From the NCBI RefSeq assembly GCF_038900095.1, contig NZ_JBBMQQ010000010.1, forward strand, positions 62,001-126,000: a stretch of 64,000 nucleotides of DNA, read 5' to 3'. Positions 56,412 to 64,000 of the stretch are shown one piece after another (positions within the stretch are counted from its first letter, which is position 1; each line of letters begins with the position of its first letter). The position numbers were made by a program, and so were the translations under genes. The notes under the pieces were generated by a model that was not told where the DNA came from, did no database searches, and was given only the letters and a program-made list of their open reading frames with translations. Source of the DNA: Hoeflea sp038900095 (GTDB taxonomy: Bacteria > Pseudomonadota > Alphaproteobacteria > Rhizobiales > Rhizobiaceae).

Positions 56412-58106
56412 ATGCAAAGGATGAACCCGCCAGTGGGCGAACGCGCACTCAAATCTGCCGCCTGGATCGTCTCCCTGCTTTGCCTCGCGCCGATTGTCGC
56501 GGTGGCTTTCGCAGCCGTATCGGGCACGCTTGATACTTGGAACAGCCTGATGGCAACGGTGCTGCCGCGCTATGCCTGGACCACGGTCGAACTGGTGGTT
56601 CTGGTCGGCATCGGTACCGCGATCGTCGGCACCTCGACGGCCTGGCTGGTCACCACCTGCAGCTTCCCCTTCCGCCGCACCTTCGAGATCGTGCTGGCGC
56701 TGCCGCTGGCCTTCCCGGCCTATGTGCTGGCTTATGCCTATACCGACCTGCTCGACCATCCCGGCGCGGTGCAGACGGCGCTGCGCAACATCACCGGCTG
56801 GGGCCCGAAGGATTACTGGTTCCCCGAAGTCCGCTCGCTCGGCGGAGCGGCAGCGATGCTGATCTTCGTGCTCTACCCCTATGTCTACCTGCTCGCTCGC
56901 GCGGCCTTCCTCAAGCAGTCGCCAACCGCCTATTTCGCCGCCCGCACGCTGGGCCACACGCCCTGGTCGGCCTTCTGGCGCGTCAGCCTGCCGATGGCCC
57001 GTCCGGCCATTGCCGGCGGGGTGATCCTGGCGCTGATGGAAACCATCGCGGATTTCGGCACCGTGGCGCATTTCGGCGTGCAGACCTTCGCCACCGGCAT
57101 CTACTCGGCCTGGTTCTCGATGGGCGACCGCATGGCCGCCTCGCAACTGGCCCTTTGCCTGCTGGTTGTTGCCCTGACCTTCGCGCTGCTCGAACGCGCC
57201 CAGCGCGGTGCTGCCAAACGCTTTCCCGCCGGCTCCCGCGTCGAGACCATGGAGCGGCACCATCTCCGCGGCTGGCATGCCGCGGCTGCCTTCACCGCCT
57301 GCGTGCTGCCGGTCGCCATCGGCTTTGCCATTCCGCTTGCCGTGCTGACAGACATGGCGATCGGTGCGGGAAAATCACCCTTCTCGCCGCGCTATCTCGG
57401 CTATGTCGAGAACTCGCTGACGCTGGCCTCGATCACCGCCTTTGTTACCGTGACCGCCGCCATCATCATCGGCTTCTGCGCCCGCATCGCCCCGAGCCTG
57501 GCATCCCGCTTTTCCGCCGCAGCCGCCGGCATTGGCTACGCCGTGCCCGGCGGTGTCATCGCGGTCGGGCTGCTGGTGCCGTTTGCAGCCCTCGACAACG
57601 CGATCGACGCCTGGGCACGGGCGAATTTCGATGTCTCCACCGGCCTGTTCTTCACCGGTTCCATCGGGCTATTGATCGTGGCTTACATGGTGCGCTTCAT
57701 CGCCGCCGCCCTTGGCGCCTTCGACACCGGCATCTCGGCGATCAAGCCCAATATCGATGCCGCAGCGCGCACGCTTGGCCGCACCTCGGGCCGCATGCTC
57801 ATCGAAATCCACCTGCCTTTGCTGCGTCCCAGCCTGCTCACCGCACTGTTGATCGTCTTTGTCGACGTGATGAAGGAACTTCCCGCCACCCTGATCATGC
57901 GGCCATTCAACTATGACACGCTCGCCGTGCAGGCCTACCGGCTTGCCTCCGACGAGCGCCTCAACCAGGCCGCCCTGCCCTCGCTGATGATCGTCGGATT
58001 CGGGCTGCTGCCGGTGATCCTGCTTTGCCACACCATCGGCAAGTCTGGCCGCCAGCAAAACCGGGTGGTTAGCCCGAAAGTGGATGCGCTGCTGCCGAGC
58101 GCCTGA
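56412..58106 (+). CDS. Ferric iron ABC transporter permease (FbpB-like, duplicated)
   Basis: The protein of about 564 residues is a fused two-domain ABC permease with some twelve helices. Each half has an EAA-loop: YFAARTLGHTPWSAFWRVSLPMARPAI in the first and AARTLGRTSGRMLIEIHLPLLRPSL in the second. This duplicated form is typical of FbpB/SfuB ferric permeases. The start is uncertain: ATGs at 56379, 56412 and 56421 all precede the first helix. No ATPase gene is in the window; a matching binding protein lies at 62282. Confidence 0.88.
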   Translation: MQRMNPPVGERALKSAAWIVSLLCLAPIVAVAFAAVSGTLDTWNSLMATVLPRYAWTTVELVVLVGIGTAIVGTSTAWLVTTCSFPFRRTFEIVLALPLAFPAYVLAYAYTDLLDHPGAVQTALRNITGWGPKDYWFPEVRSLGGAAAMLIFVLYPYVYLLARAAFLKQSPTAYFAARTLGHTPWSAFWRVSLPMARPAIAGGVILALMETIADFGTVAHFGVQTFATGIYSAWFSMGDRMAASQLALCLLVVALTFALLERAQRGAAKRFPAGSRVETMERHHLRGWHAAAAFTACVLPVAIGFAIPLAVLTDMAIGAGKSPFSPRYLGYVENSLTLASITAFVTVTAAIIIGFCARIAPSLASRFSAAAAGIGYAVPGGVIAVGLLVPFAALDNAIDAWARANFDVSTGLFFTGSIGLLIVAYMVRFIAAALGAFDTGISAIKPNIDAAARTLGRTSGRMLIEIHLPLLRPSLLTALLIVFVDVMKELPATLIMRPFNYDTLAVQAYRLASDERLNQAALPSLMIVGFGLLPVILLCHTIGKSGRQQNRVVSPKVDALLPSA

Positions 58107-58129
58107 CAGGCAGGGCCCGCACGCCCGTT

Positions 58130-58582
58130 TCAGGTGCGCCGTTCGTCAAGCCAGGCCCGCACTGCCGCAAGCACCGGCACGGTCTTTGCTATCTCTCCCG
58201 CCGGGAAATCCTGCTGCAATGCCTGCATCATCGGCGCTATTGTCGCGACGCAGGCGTCACACATGGCACGTCCCTCGTCGGTGATGTTGACGCGCTTGGC
58301 GCGGCCGTCGGTCGCGTCGGGGGTAATCACAACCAGCCCCTTGCCTTCCAGATGCTTCAGCGTGCCGGTCATGGCGCCCTTTGTCACCTGCATGGCCCGC
58401 GCAATCCGGTGCGGCGTCCAGCCATCGCCCACCCGGCCGAGGTGATTGAGCACCGAAAACTGCGCCAGCGTCATGCCTTCCGGCATCGCCTTTTCAAAGG
58501 CGTTGCCGGACAGCTGCGAGATGATGCCGATCTCGTTGAAGAAGCCGAAAAGGGCTTCCATGTCGTTGGGGTTTGCGCTCAT
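58130..58582 (-). CDS. MarR-family regulator of the nitroreductase operon
   Basis: A 150-residue winged-helix regulator: MTLAQFSVLNHLGRVGDG, TPHRIARAMQVTKGAMTGTLKHLEGKGLV and the wing TPDATDGRAKRVNITDEG. It overlaps the upstream nitroreductase gene by four bases (ATGA) and is therefore co-transcribed with it. The double operator upstream of the operon is its probable target, giving feedback control. Confidence 0.9.
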   Translation of the reverse strand: MSANPNDMEALFGFFNEIGIISQLSGNAFEKAMPEGMTLAQFSVLNHLGRVGDGWTPHRIARAMQVTKGAMTGTLKHLEGKGLVVITPDATDGRAKRVNITDEGRAMCDACVATIAPMMQALQQDFPAGEIAKTVPVLAAVRAWLDERRT

Positions 58583-59739
58583 GCACTCCGGATCCGGGTT
58601 TCCAGCGGCCAGCGCGGCGCCGGCTTGGTATCGGGACCATAGCCCAGCCTGACAAACATTTGCAGCGTCTCGTTTTCACCGATCCCCAGCGCAGTGCGCA
58701 TGTCACCATATTTGCCGGTCATCTCGTCATATTCCTGCAGCGCCTGGCTGAACGGCTGCAGCGCAAGTCCGGCACCGGTGACAGCGAGATGCATGCGCAC
58801 ATGGTCACGCCCGGCGGCAATCTGGTCGGCCCTGGTATTGCCCGGTGTCGTCAGCCAGAGAAATGCCATCGCGGTGTCGAACTGGACCTTCTGTGCCGCC
58901 ATGCTCCGGGAAAACATCGTCGAACTGGGGTCCAGCATCTCTTCCCTGTTCATCATGCCGAGAAGGCTCAACCCCTCCATCAGCGGCCCGCCCAGGCTTA
59001 TGCCGTCGGGATTGGCTTCGATTTCGGCCTTGCCGATGCGCATCAGGTCAACGCTCTCCTTCATCGTGCGGCGGGTGCGCAACTCGATCTCCATCGCCGA
59101 CCAGGAAAGCGCCCGGAGCGCGACCACGTCTTCGGCCCCGGTCGCATGGGCAATACGCGCGGTCCGCGCAGCACCGGCAATGCCGTCCAGCGTCTGGGCA
59201 GAAACCGGCCGGGCAATGTCATAGGCTTCACGGTTGGTGTGGCGCGCAAACACCTGCGCAAACAACGGATCACGCGGAACCGTATCGTCGGCCACCAGAC
59301 GGATGCGCGCCACCGGACGGTCATCCAGAACCGGTTGCGGCTCGCCGTCCGGGAACAGTGTCACTTCAGCGCGATGGCCGATCTCCGCAGCCGCCATAGC
59401 AAGCACCTCGATGAAACAGCCAAGGCCGATCGTCAGTTGCCGGTCATAGGGATCGGTTTCCGGCAGCCGTCGCGCGGTGTCGAAATACAGCGTTATCTCC
59501 CCCGGCGTCGAAAGCTCCGCCACCCAGGGTTGGCGGTTGTGCGGATTGGGCGCAAGGATCGCATGCGACAGCGCAAAGATCCGCGGATCGCTGCTTGTAC
59601 CTGCCTGCAGCGCTTTTGCTGCCTGCCAGGGCTCACGCCCGGCTGCGGGATCGCGGGTTGCGGCCCAGGCTCCAATTCCGCCCGCGGCGACAATTACCCC
59701 GCCACCAAGGATCGTCATGAATTTCCGTCTGCTGGTCAT
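58579..59739 (-). CDS. Tat-exported Acg-family FMN-binding nitroreductase-like protein
   Basis: The 386-residue protein has a twin-arginine signal (MTSRRKFMTILGGGVIVAAG) and a nitroreductase fold of the Acg type, with ILAPNPHNRQPWVAEL near the N-terminus and GLALQPFSQALQEYDEM toward the end. Acg proteins may bind or store FMN rather than turn over rapidly. Start 59739 is fixed by the Tat motif and the operator just upstream. It forms an operon with the MarR gene. Confidence 0.88.
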   Translation of the reverse strand: MTSRRKFMTILGGGVIVAAGGIGAWAATRDPAAGREPWQAAKALQAGTSSDPRIFALSHAILAPNPHNRQPWVAELSTPGEITLYFDTARRLPETDPYDRQLTIGLGCFIEVLAMAAAEIGHRAEVTLFPDGEPQPVLDDRPVARIRLVADDTVPRDPLFAQVFARHTNREAYDIARPVSAQTLDGIAGAARTARIAHATGAEDVVALRALSWSAMEIELRTRRTMKESVDLMRIGKAEIEANPDGISLGGPLMEGLSLLGMMNREEMLDPSSTMFSRSMAAQKVQFDTAMAFLWLTTPGNTRADQIAAGRDHVRMHLAVTGAGLALQPFSQALQEYDEMTGKYGDMRTALGIGENETLQMFVRLGYGPDTKPAPRWPLETRIRSA

Positions 59740-59754
59740 ATCTGGCTCCATTTC

Positions 59755-59798
59755 GTTTAGCGTTAAACCATATAGTTTACCACTAAACGACATGTCAA
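59755..59798 (-). promoter_or_regulatory. Double operator within an alphaproteobacterial consensus promoter
   Basis: Two perfect inverted repeats of the form GTTTA-N4-TAAAC lie at 59755-59768 and 59775-59788, separated by CATATA. On the minus strand TTGACA (59798-59793), 17 bases and CTATAT (59775-59770) match the known alphaproteobacterial housekeeping promoter exactly. One repeat fills the spacer and the other covers the start region, so MarR binding should shut the promoter. Confidence 0.85.
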
Positions 59799-59927
59799 TC
59801 CCCAAGAACGGGGCTGCCCCGCAAGCCGCTCCTGATCACCCGCGCCGTACCCGGACCGGGCTGCAACTCACATACGCGTCGCACAACGGTGACAAAGCCG
59901 AATGGCGAAGAAGATGCGCCCCGCGTA

Positions 59928-61109
59928 CTAATCGGTGTCCGGGAGGTGGAAGGTCAGCAATCCCAGGGCCAACAGGACAGGGAGAAAGTTGAACACCTGC
60001 TGTATTCCGACCTGGTCGGCCACAGCCCCCAGCGCTGCGGCCCCAAGAGCGCCAATTCCGAAGGCAAAACCGAAGACGAAACCGGACACCATCCCGATTT
60101 TCTGCGGCAGAAGTTCCTGCGCATAGACGACAATTGCCGAAAAGGCGGAGGCCAGGACCAGCCCGACAACAATGCTCAACGCGATTGTTCCCGGCAGGTT
60201 CGTGTACGGCAGCATGAGCGAGAAAGGCAAAGCGCCCAATATCGACCCCCAGATCACCTTCCTGCGCCCGATCCGGTCCCCGACGGGGCCGCCAACGAAC
60301 GTGCCAACCGCAACGGCCGCCAGGAAGACAAACAGGATGGTCTGCGCGCTCCGGATCTCCAGCCCGAATTTCTCGATGAGGAAGAAAGTGTAGTAGCTCT
60401 TGAACGTCTCGATGTAGACGAATTTGCTCAACAGCAGCGCACCGATGATCGCGAATGAAATCATCAGCCGCTTTTTCGGCAATTGCGGGAAGGAAAGCTG
60501 CGGCGCGGCAACGGTGTTCATGATCCGCTGATGATTTGCAAACCACCGCGCAACCCAGGTGAGGATGACGACCGACAACACGGCCAAAAGCCCGAACCAG
60601 ACCGTACTGAACTGCCCCAGGGGGAGAACGAACAAGGCAGCAGCAAGCGGCCCGAGGGCTGTCCCGGTGTTGCCGCCAACCTGAAAGCTCGACTGCGCAA
60701 AGCCCCGTTGGCCACCCGATGCCATGCGGCACACCCGCGATGCTTCCGGGTGAAACAGGGCCGAGCCCACCCCCAGAACAGTCGCGGCCGCCAGCAACAG
60801 CACGAACGAATTCGCCGTTGCGAGCATGACCACACCAAGCGCCACGACCGTCATAGAAACAGCAAGCGTGTAGGGCCTGGGTTTCAGGTCCCCGTAAAGT
60901 CCCATGATGGGCTGCAACAGGCAGGCCGTGATCTGTTGCGCAAGAGTAAGCAGACCCAGTTGAAAATAGTTGAGCGCATACTCTGACTTGAAAACCGGAT
61001 AGAGCGCGGGCAGCAGGAACTGGATCAGGTCATTGATCAGATGGGCGCCACTGACGGCGAAGATAACCGAATACGACGTCGGCATCAGGGTTGTTTTCTG
61101 GATGGTCAC
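59928..61109 (-). CDS. MFS transporter, fosmidomycin-resistance (Fsr) type
   Basis: The 393-residue protein has twelve helices and MFS loop motifs such as GGPVGDRIGRRKVIWGS. YSVIFAVSGAHLINDLIQFLLPALYPVF at the N-terminus and FHPEASRVCRMASGGQRGFAQS are typical of Fsr-type exporters. It is divergent from a LysR gene, which probably controls it. The exported compound is unknown. Confidence 0.9.
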   Translation of the reverse strand: MTIQKTTLMPTSYSVIFAVSGAHLINDLIQFLLPALYPVFKSEYALNYFQLGLLTLAQQITACLLQPIMGLYGDLKPRPYTLAVSMTVVALGVVMLATANSFVLLLAAATVLGVGSALFHPEASRVCRMASGGQRGFAQSSFQVGGNTGTALGPLAAALFVLPLGQFSTVWFGLLAVLSVVILTWVARWFANHQRIMNTVAAPQLSFPQLPKKRLMISFAIIGALLLSKFVYIETFKSYYTFFLIEKFGLEIRSAQTILFVFLAAVAVGTFVGGPVGDRIGRRKVIWGSILGALPFSLMLPYTNLPGTIALSIVVGLVLASAFSAIVVYAQELLPQKIGMVSGFVFGFAFGIGALGAAALGAVADQVGIQQVFNFLPVLLALGLLTFHLPDTD

Positions 61110-61220
61110 TTATGGTCTCGTTGCTGGGGTGGAGTACCCGCGCGTGGGGTCTCCGCCGAAAGGGTTTGGAGGCCACAATGGCGCATTCGCAGTGGACTTT
61201 CTAACCAGAAGGGAATCTAC

Positions 61221-61245
61221 TATCCTGTAGAAAATCTACAGGATA
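61221..61245. promoter_or_regulatory. Perfect inverted repeat at the LysR ribosome site
   Basis: TATCCTGTAGA (61221-61231) and its exact reverse complement (61235-61245) flank AAA. The Shine-Dalgarno AGGA (61240-61243) lies inside the right arm and the LysR ATG is at 61249. The site could be a LysR operator, an mRNA hairpin that hides the ribosome site, or both. Confidence 0.75.
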
Positions 61246-61248
61246 ACA

Positions 61249-62124
61249 ATGTCGACGCCGCGCCGCTCCCTCCCCCCGCTGAATGCATTGCGTGCTTTTG
61301 AAGTTGCCGGCCGGCAGCTGAATTTTCGCGCAGCATCCGAAGAACTCGGCGTCTCCCAAGGTGCCGTCGCGCAGCAGGTGCGGCTTCTCGAGGACCATCT
61401 GGGCATTTCTCTGTTTAAGCGCATGCCGCGAGGCGTCGCGCTTACGCCGCAGGGGGCGAACTATCTTTCCGAAATGACCCGCGCCTTTGACACGCTCTGC
61501 AAGGCAACAGCACAGCTTCACGATCGTGCCGATGCGGTGACCATCAGCGTCACGCCGACATTTGCGACAAAAATCCTGATCCCGCAGCTGTCCGAACTCA
61601 AATTGGCCTTGCCGTGGGTGGAGCTGCGTACGATCGCAACCGAGTCTGTCTCCGACTTTGATCGCGACCAGGTCGATATAGCCGTGCGCCAGACCCGGCC
61701 GCCCTTTGCCGCGTCTCAGGAAGCGCAACTGCTTTTCCGTCACGACCTCGTTCTGGTTGCCAGTCCGCATTTGCTGGGTAACGACAAACGGCCGCTGACG
61801 CGGGAACAGATCAGCCGCCTGCCGCTCCTGCATGATGCACAAAACCATTGGCCAAAGTTCTTTGGCAGCGTTGGAACGCTGCCAGGCGCGGTGTTCAACC
61901 AGACAACACTTGCGCTGGATGCGGCTCTTGCCGGACAGGGTGTTGCAATTGCCTGCCGCGCCCTGATGCAAGCCGATCTCGATGCTGCGCGTCTGGTCGA
62001 AATCTGCCCGGCGGGGTTCTCGGCCGGGTCTGATTTCTATCTCGTGCGAAAGCGCTCGCCGCATCCGCGAAACTCGGTTGATGCCGTCTGGTCATGGGCC
62101 CTGGACCATTGGGCGGTTGGCTGA
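61249..62124 (+). CDS. LysR-family regulator (GcvA-like)
   Basis: A 291-residue regulator with the LysR helix-turn-helix (LNALRAFEVAGRQLNFRAA, ELGVSQGAVAQQVRLLEDHLG) and a type 2 periplasmic-binding effector domain. The N-terminal SLPPLNALRAFE is typical of the GcvA/AmpR branch. AGGA lies five bases before the ATG. It is divergent from the MFS exporter, the usual arrangement for a regulator of efflux. Confidence 0.92.
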   Translation: MSTPRRSLPPLNALRAFEVAGRQLNFRAASEELGVSQGAVAQQVRLLEDHLGISLFKRMPRGVALTPQGANYLSEMTRAFDTLCKATAQLHDRADAVTISVTPTFATKILIPQLSELKLALPWVELRTIATESVSDFDRDQVDIAVRQTRPPFAASQEAQLLFRHDLVLVASPHLLGNDKRPLTREQISRLPLLHDAQNHWPKFFGSVGTLPGAVFNQTTLALDAALAGQGVAIACRALMQADLDAARLVEICPAGFSAGSDFYLVRKRSPHPRNSVDAVWSWALDHWAVG

Positions 62125-62197
62125 AGGCCGGGAACTTCACTGGGCCTCGAAGCAGCCGATAGGCAGCACAGGGCCGAAACTTCGCCCCCTGAACGAA

Positions 62198-62260
62198 AAA
62201 GACCCGGACGCCAAATGTCCGGGCCTTTTCATAAGCCGGGGTAACGGTCATTGCCCCGGC
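62198..62260. terminator. Tandem hairpins between LysR and iron-binding protein genes
   Basis: CCCGGAC (62203-62209) pairs with GTCCGGG (62217-62223), flanked by AAAG and CTTTT (a bidirectional terminator). A second hairpin, GCCGGGG (62235-62241) with CCCCGGC (62254-62260), follows nearer the iron-binding protein stop. They separate two convergent genes. Confidence 0.8.
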
Positions 62261-62281
62261 GGTATGTGATGTCGGGTTGGC

Positions 62282-63313
62282 TTACTTGTAGCCGACCTCG
62301 TTGTAGATTTCCTGGGCACGGGCCTGGTTCTTGCCGAGCTCGTTGAGGTTGAGCGTGTCGGCCTTGAAGCTGCCTAGACCCTCGACCACCGACGATGCCG
62401 CAACGCCCTCAACCACCGGGTACTCGTTGTTGCCGTTGGCGAAATAGGCCTGGGCCTGATCCGAGGTGAAGTATTCGAGCAGCTTGACCGCGTTGTCGCG
62501 GTTGGGCGCATGCGCCGTCACGCCGGCGCCGGAGATGTTGACATGGGTGCCGTTGCCGTCCTGATCGGGGAACACGACGCCGATCTTGTCGATGCCCTCT
62601 GTCAGACCGTCAACCTGGCCGGCCAGGCCGCGGGCGAAGTAATAGGTGTTGGCAATGGCGATGCCGCATTCACCCGAAACGATGCCGCGGAGCTGATCGG
62701 TATCACCACCCTGCGGATCGCGCGCCAGATTGTCCTTGAGCCCCTGTGCCCAGGCCTTTGCAGCCTCGTCGCCATTGTGGGCGATATAGGCGCCGAGCAG
62801 CGACAGCATGTAGATGTTCGAGCTCGAGCGGGCGCACAGCAGGCCCTTGTATTTCGGATCGGCCAGCGCCGCATAGGTCATCGGCGGTTCGCTCACCTTG
62901 TCCTTGTCGTAGAAGATGACGCGGGCGCGCTTGGAAATGCCGAACCAGTGCCCTTCGGGATGGCGCAGGCTTTCGGGAACCCGTTCGTTGAGCACCTCGG
63001 AATCGACGGACGAGAACAGGCCTGCCTGATCGGCACGCCACAAACGGCCTGCATCGGCGGTGATGAACACGTCGGCCGGGCTGTTGGCGCCTTCTGCCTT
63101 CATCCGTTCGATCAGCTCGTCTTCCTTGCCTTCGATCAGGTTGATCTCGATGCCGGTGGCCTCGGTGAAATCGCTGTAGAGCCGCTCGTCGGTGTCATAA
63201 TGGCGCGATGAATAGATGTTGACCTCGCCATCTGCATAAGCAGGTGCGGCGACGGCTGCAAAGGCAGCGACAGAGGCAAGAAGCGCGAGCACGCGAGGTG
63301 CGGAAATGGCCAT
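62282..63313 (-). CDS. Ferric iron ABC transporter substrate-binding protein (FbpA/FutA-like)
   Basis: The 343-residue periplasmic protein has a Sec signal (MAISAPRVLALLASVAAFAA, cleavage near AYA/DGE) and the iron-binding protein pattern EVNIYSSRHYDTDERLYSDF, DVFITADAGRLWRAD, and the tyrosine pair in NTYYFARGLAGQ that coordinates Fe3+. The start at 63313 has GGAG upstream. Its promoter carries a nested palindrome resembling a RirA site. The permease is 4 kb away at 56412, with unrelated genes between. Confidence 0.92.
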   Translation of the reverse strand: MAISAPRVLALLASVAAFAAVAAPAYADGEVNIYSSRHYDTDERLYSDFTEATGIEINLIEGKEDELIERMKAEGANSPADVFITADAGRLWRADQAGLFSSVDSEVLNERVPESLRHPEGHWFGISKRARVIFYDKDKVSEPPMTYAALADPKYKGLLCARSSSNIYMLSLLGAYIAHNGDEAAKAWAQGLKDNLARDPQGGDTDQLRGIVSGECGIAIANTYYFARGLAGQVDGLTEGIDKIGVVFPDQDGNGTHVNISGAGVTAHAPNRDNAVKLLEYFTSDQAQAYFANGNNEYPVVEGVAASSVVEGLGSFKADTLNLNELGKNQARAQEIYNEVGYK

Positions 63314-63336
63314 TGGAGATCTCCATAGGGTTTGGA

Positions 63337-63390
63337 TGAATAAACCTGACATTTGTAATCATGTTTATTCAGCAGCCGATTTGCTGTCAA
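63337..63390 (-). promoter_or_regulatory. Iron-responsive operator over the binding-protein promoter
   Basis: TGAATAAAC (63337-63345) and GTTTATTCA (63363-63371) are exact inverted repeats. Inside them, on the same centre (63354), TGA-N9-TCA (63347-63361) matches the core reported for rhizobial RirA sites. On the minus strand TTGACA (63390-63385), 17 bases, TAAACA (63367-63362) could be the promoter, with the -10 inside the palindrome. Confidence 0.7.
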
Positions 63391-63682
63391 CCGGTCCGCC
63401 CGCAATAAGTTGAGCATTTGCCGAAGGTTTTTTTGAGATGGATTGGCCTGCGTTGAAACTCCACGCGCAGGTCTCGTCTCCGAATGCCCCCACCCTGATT
63501 TCAGGCCAGGCTTCAGCCTCGCCACCCTCCCCCGGCTTTCAAGCGTCAGTAGCCCGGACGGGCCGCCAGAACGCCCACCCATGAAGCCGGTTCAAAGCAG
63601 CCGGGGGCAGCGCAATCAGGCCATGGACCGTCTCACGGCTTTGTTACTAGACGACCGGTCTATTATTTTCTATATCGCCGTC
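63372..63682. other. Intergenic region before the partial TetR gene
   Basis: About 310 bases with no recognisable gene. The left end holds the -35 of the iron-binding protein gene and the right end a short inverted repeat next to the TetR start. Nothing else was identified. Confidence 0.5.
63648..63662. promoter_or_regulatory. Candidate TetR operator (NemR-like)
   Basis: TAGAC (63648-63652) and GTCTA (63658-63662) flank GACCG, and GACCGGTC at the centre-right is itself palindromic. The layout resembles the TAGACC-N4-GGTCTA box described for E. coli NemR but is one base shorter. It lies 21-35 bases upstream of the TetR start. Confidence 0.5.
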
Positions 63683-64000
63683 ATGACATCACCGAAGAAA
63701 TCAGAACTGACCCGCTCCCGCATTCTCTGCGAAGGCCGCGCCCTTGTGCTGGCCCAGGGCTTTGGCGGCCTTGGATTGACCGAGCTGCTCACCGCCGCGG
63801 GGGTGCCGAAGGGCTCGTTCTATTACTACTTCGCCTCCAAGGAGGCCTTCGGCTGCGACATGCTCAATGCCTATGTCGGAGACTATATCGCCGCACTCGA
63901 CGCCATCATCGCCCGGCCCCTGCCGGCCAATGAGCGCCTCGACAGTTTCTTCCGCGCCGCGCTTGAAGGCGATGCCGGGTCGATGGCCGACCGCTGCCTT
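63683..64000 (+). CDS. TetR-family regulator (partial, N-terminal 106 residues)
   Basis: ATG at 63683 opens a frame that runs off the window: MTSPKKSELTRSRILCEGRA, then LTELLTAAGVPKGSFYYYFASKEAFGCDML, a typical TetR helix-turn-helix with the YYYF recognition helix. The KGSFYYYFxSKE pattern and the upstream box suggest the NemR/AcuR-like group that senses electrophiles, but the ligand domain is missing here. Confidence 0.88.
   Translation, partial: MTSPKKSELTRSRILCEGRALVLAQGFGGLGLTELLTAAGVPKGSFYYYFASKEAFGCDMLNAYVGDYIAALDAIIARPLPANERLDSFFRAALEGDAGSMADRCL

Overview
The window is a GC-rich stretch of an alphaproteobacterial chromosome. It looks like Rhizobiales/Rhizobiaceae-type DNA: the dcw gene order, the ArsR-methyltransferase/metF pair, TTGAC-N17-CTATAT-like promoters, a RirA-like TGA-N9-TCA iron box and CtrA-like TTAA-N7-TTAA sites all fit. 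A marine, Hoeflea-like genus is possible, but that is an impression from protein style and not a result. No phage, insertion sequence, CRISPR array, tRNA or rRNA was seen. The one stable RNA gene recognised is rnpB.

Region 1 (1-12400, minus strand) is the division and cell wall (dcw) cluster in the order mraZ, rsmH, ftsL, ftsI, murE, murF, mraY, murD, ftsW, murG, murC, with murC cut by the window edge. Most junctions overlap or are a few bases apart. The upstream region carries a TGGG repeat array (likely MraZ operator) and a CtrA-like box beside a TTGACA hexamer. Region 2 (12577-23032) holds a secreted SH3 protein, a TetR gene divergent from a two-subunit molybdenum hydroxylase with a Tat signal, 5-formyl-THF cyclo-ligase, DUF427 and DUF892 proteins, rnpB, a MATE exporter, a lipoprotein lytic transglycosylase and an amidase/DnaJ-TerB pair. 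Region 3 (23174-35577) holds a DMT exporter, an aldo/keto reductase, a MarR regulator divergent from a fused 5-oxoprolinase, a GGDEF protein with a ruined EAL domain, a GH25 muramidase lipoprotein, a GNAT, an MltB-type transglycosylase and a CPA2 antiporter.

Region 4 (36069-43388) has a Cache-domain chemoreceptor, small membrane proteins, an ornithine-type decarboxylase divergent from a DMT exporter, an amidase, and a 25-residue membrane peptide gene with its own ribosome site, terminator and upstream CtrA-like box. Region 5 (43496-50141) contains the sahR-like/metF methionine-cycle operon with a clear operator, a MOSC protein, a relBE-type toxin-antitoxin pair whose toxin gene overlaps a TTG-started SDR gene, and ettA. 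Region 6 (50260-64000) holds an alpha/beta hydrolase, a type III CoA-transferase translationally coupled to a ThDP enzyme, DUF393, LssY_C and DUF442 proteins, bacterioferritin-associated ferredoxin divergent from an iron ABC permease, a Tat-exported Acg-type nitroreductase with its MarR regulator and a double operator, a fosmidomycin-resistance-type MFS pump divergent from a LysR gene, the iron-binding protein with a nested palindromic iron box, and a partial TetR gene.

Most of the window is ordinary chromosomal housekeeping. The signals most worth a second look are regulatory palindromes (59755-59798, 63337-63390, 45440-45465, 61221-61245, 17303-17322), the small membrane peptide gene, the toxin/SDR overlap and the CoA-transferase/ThDP enzyme pair.
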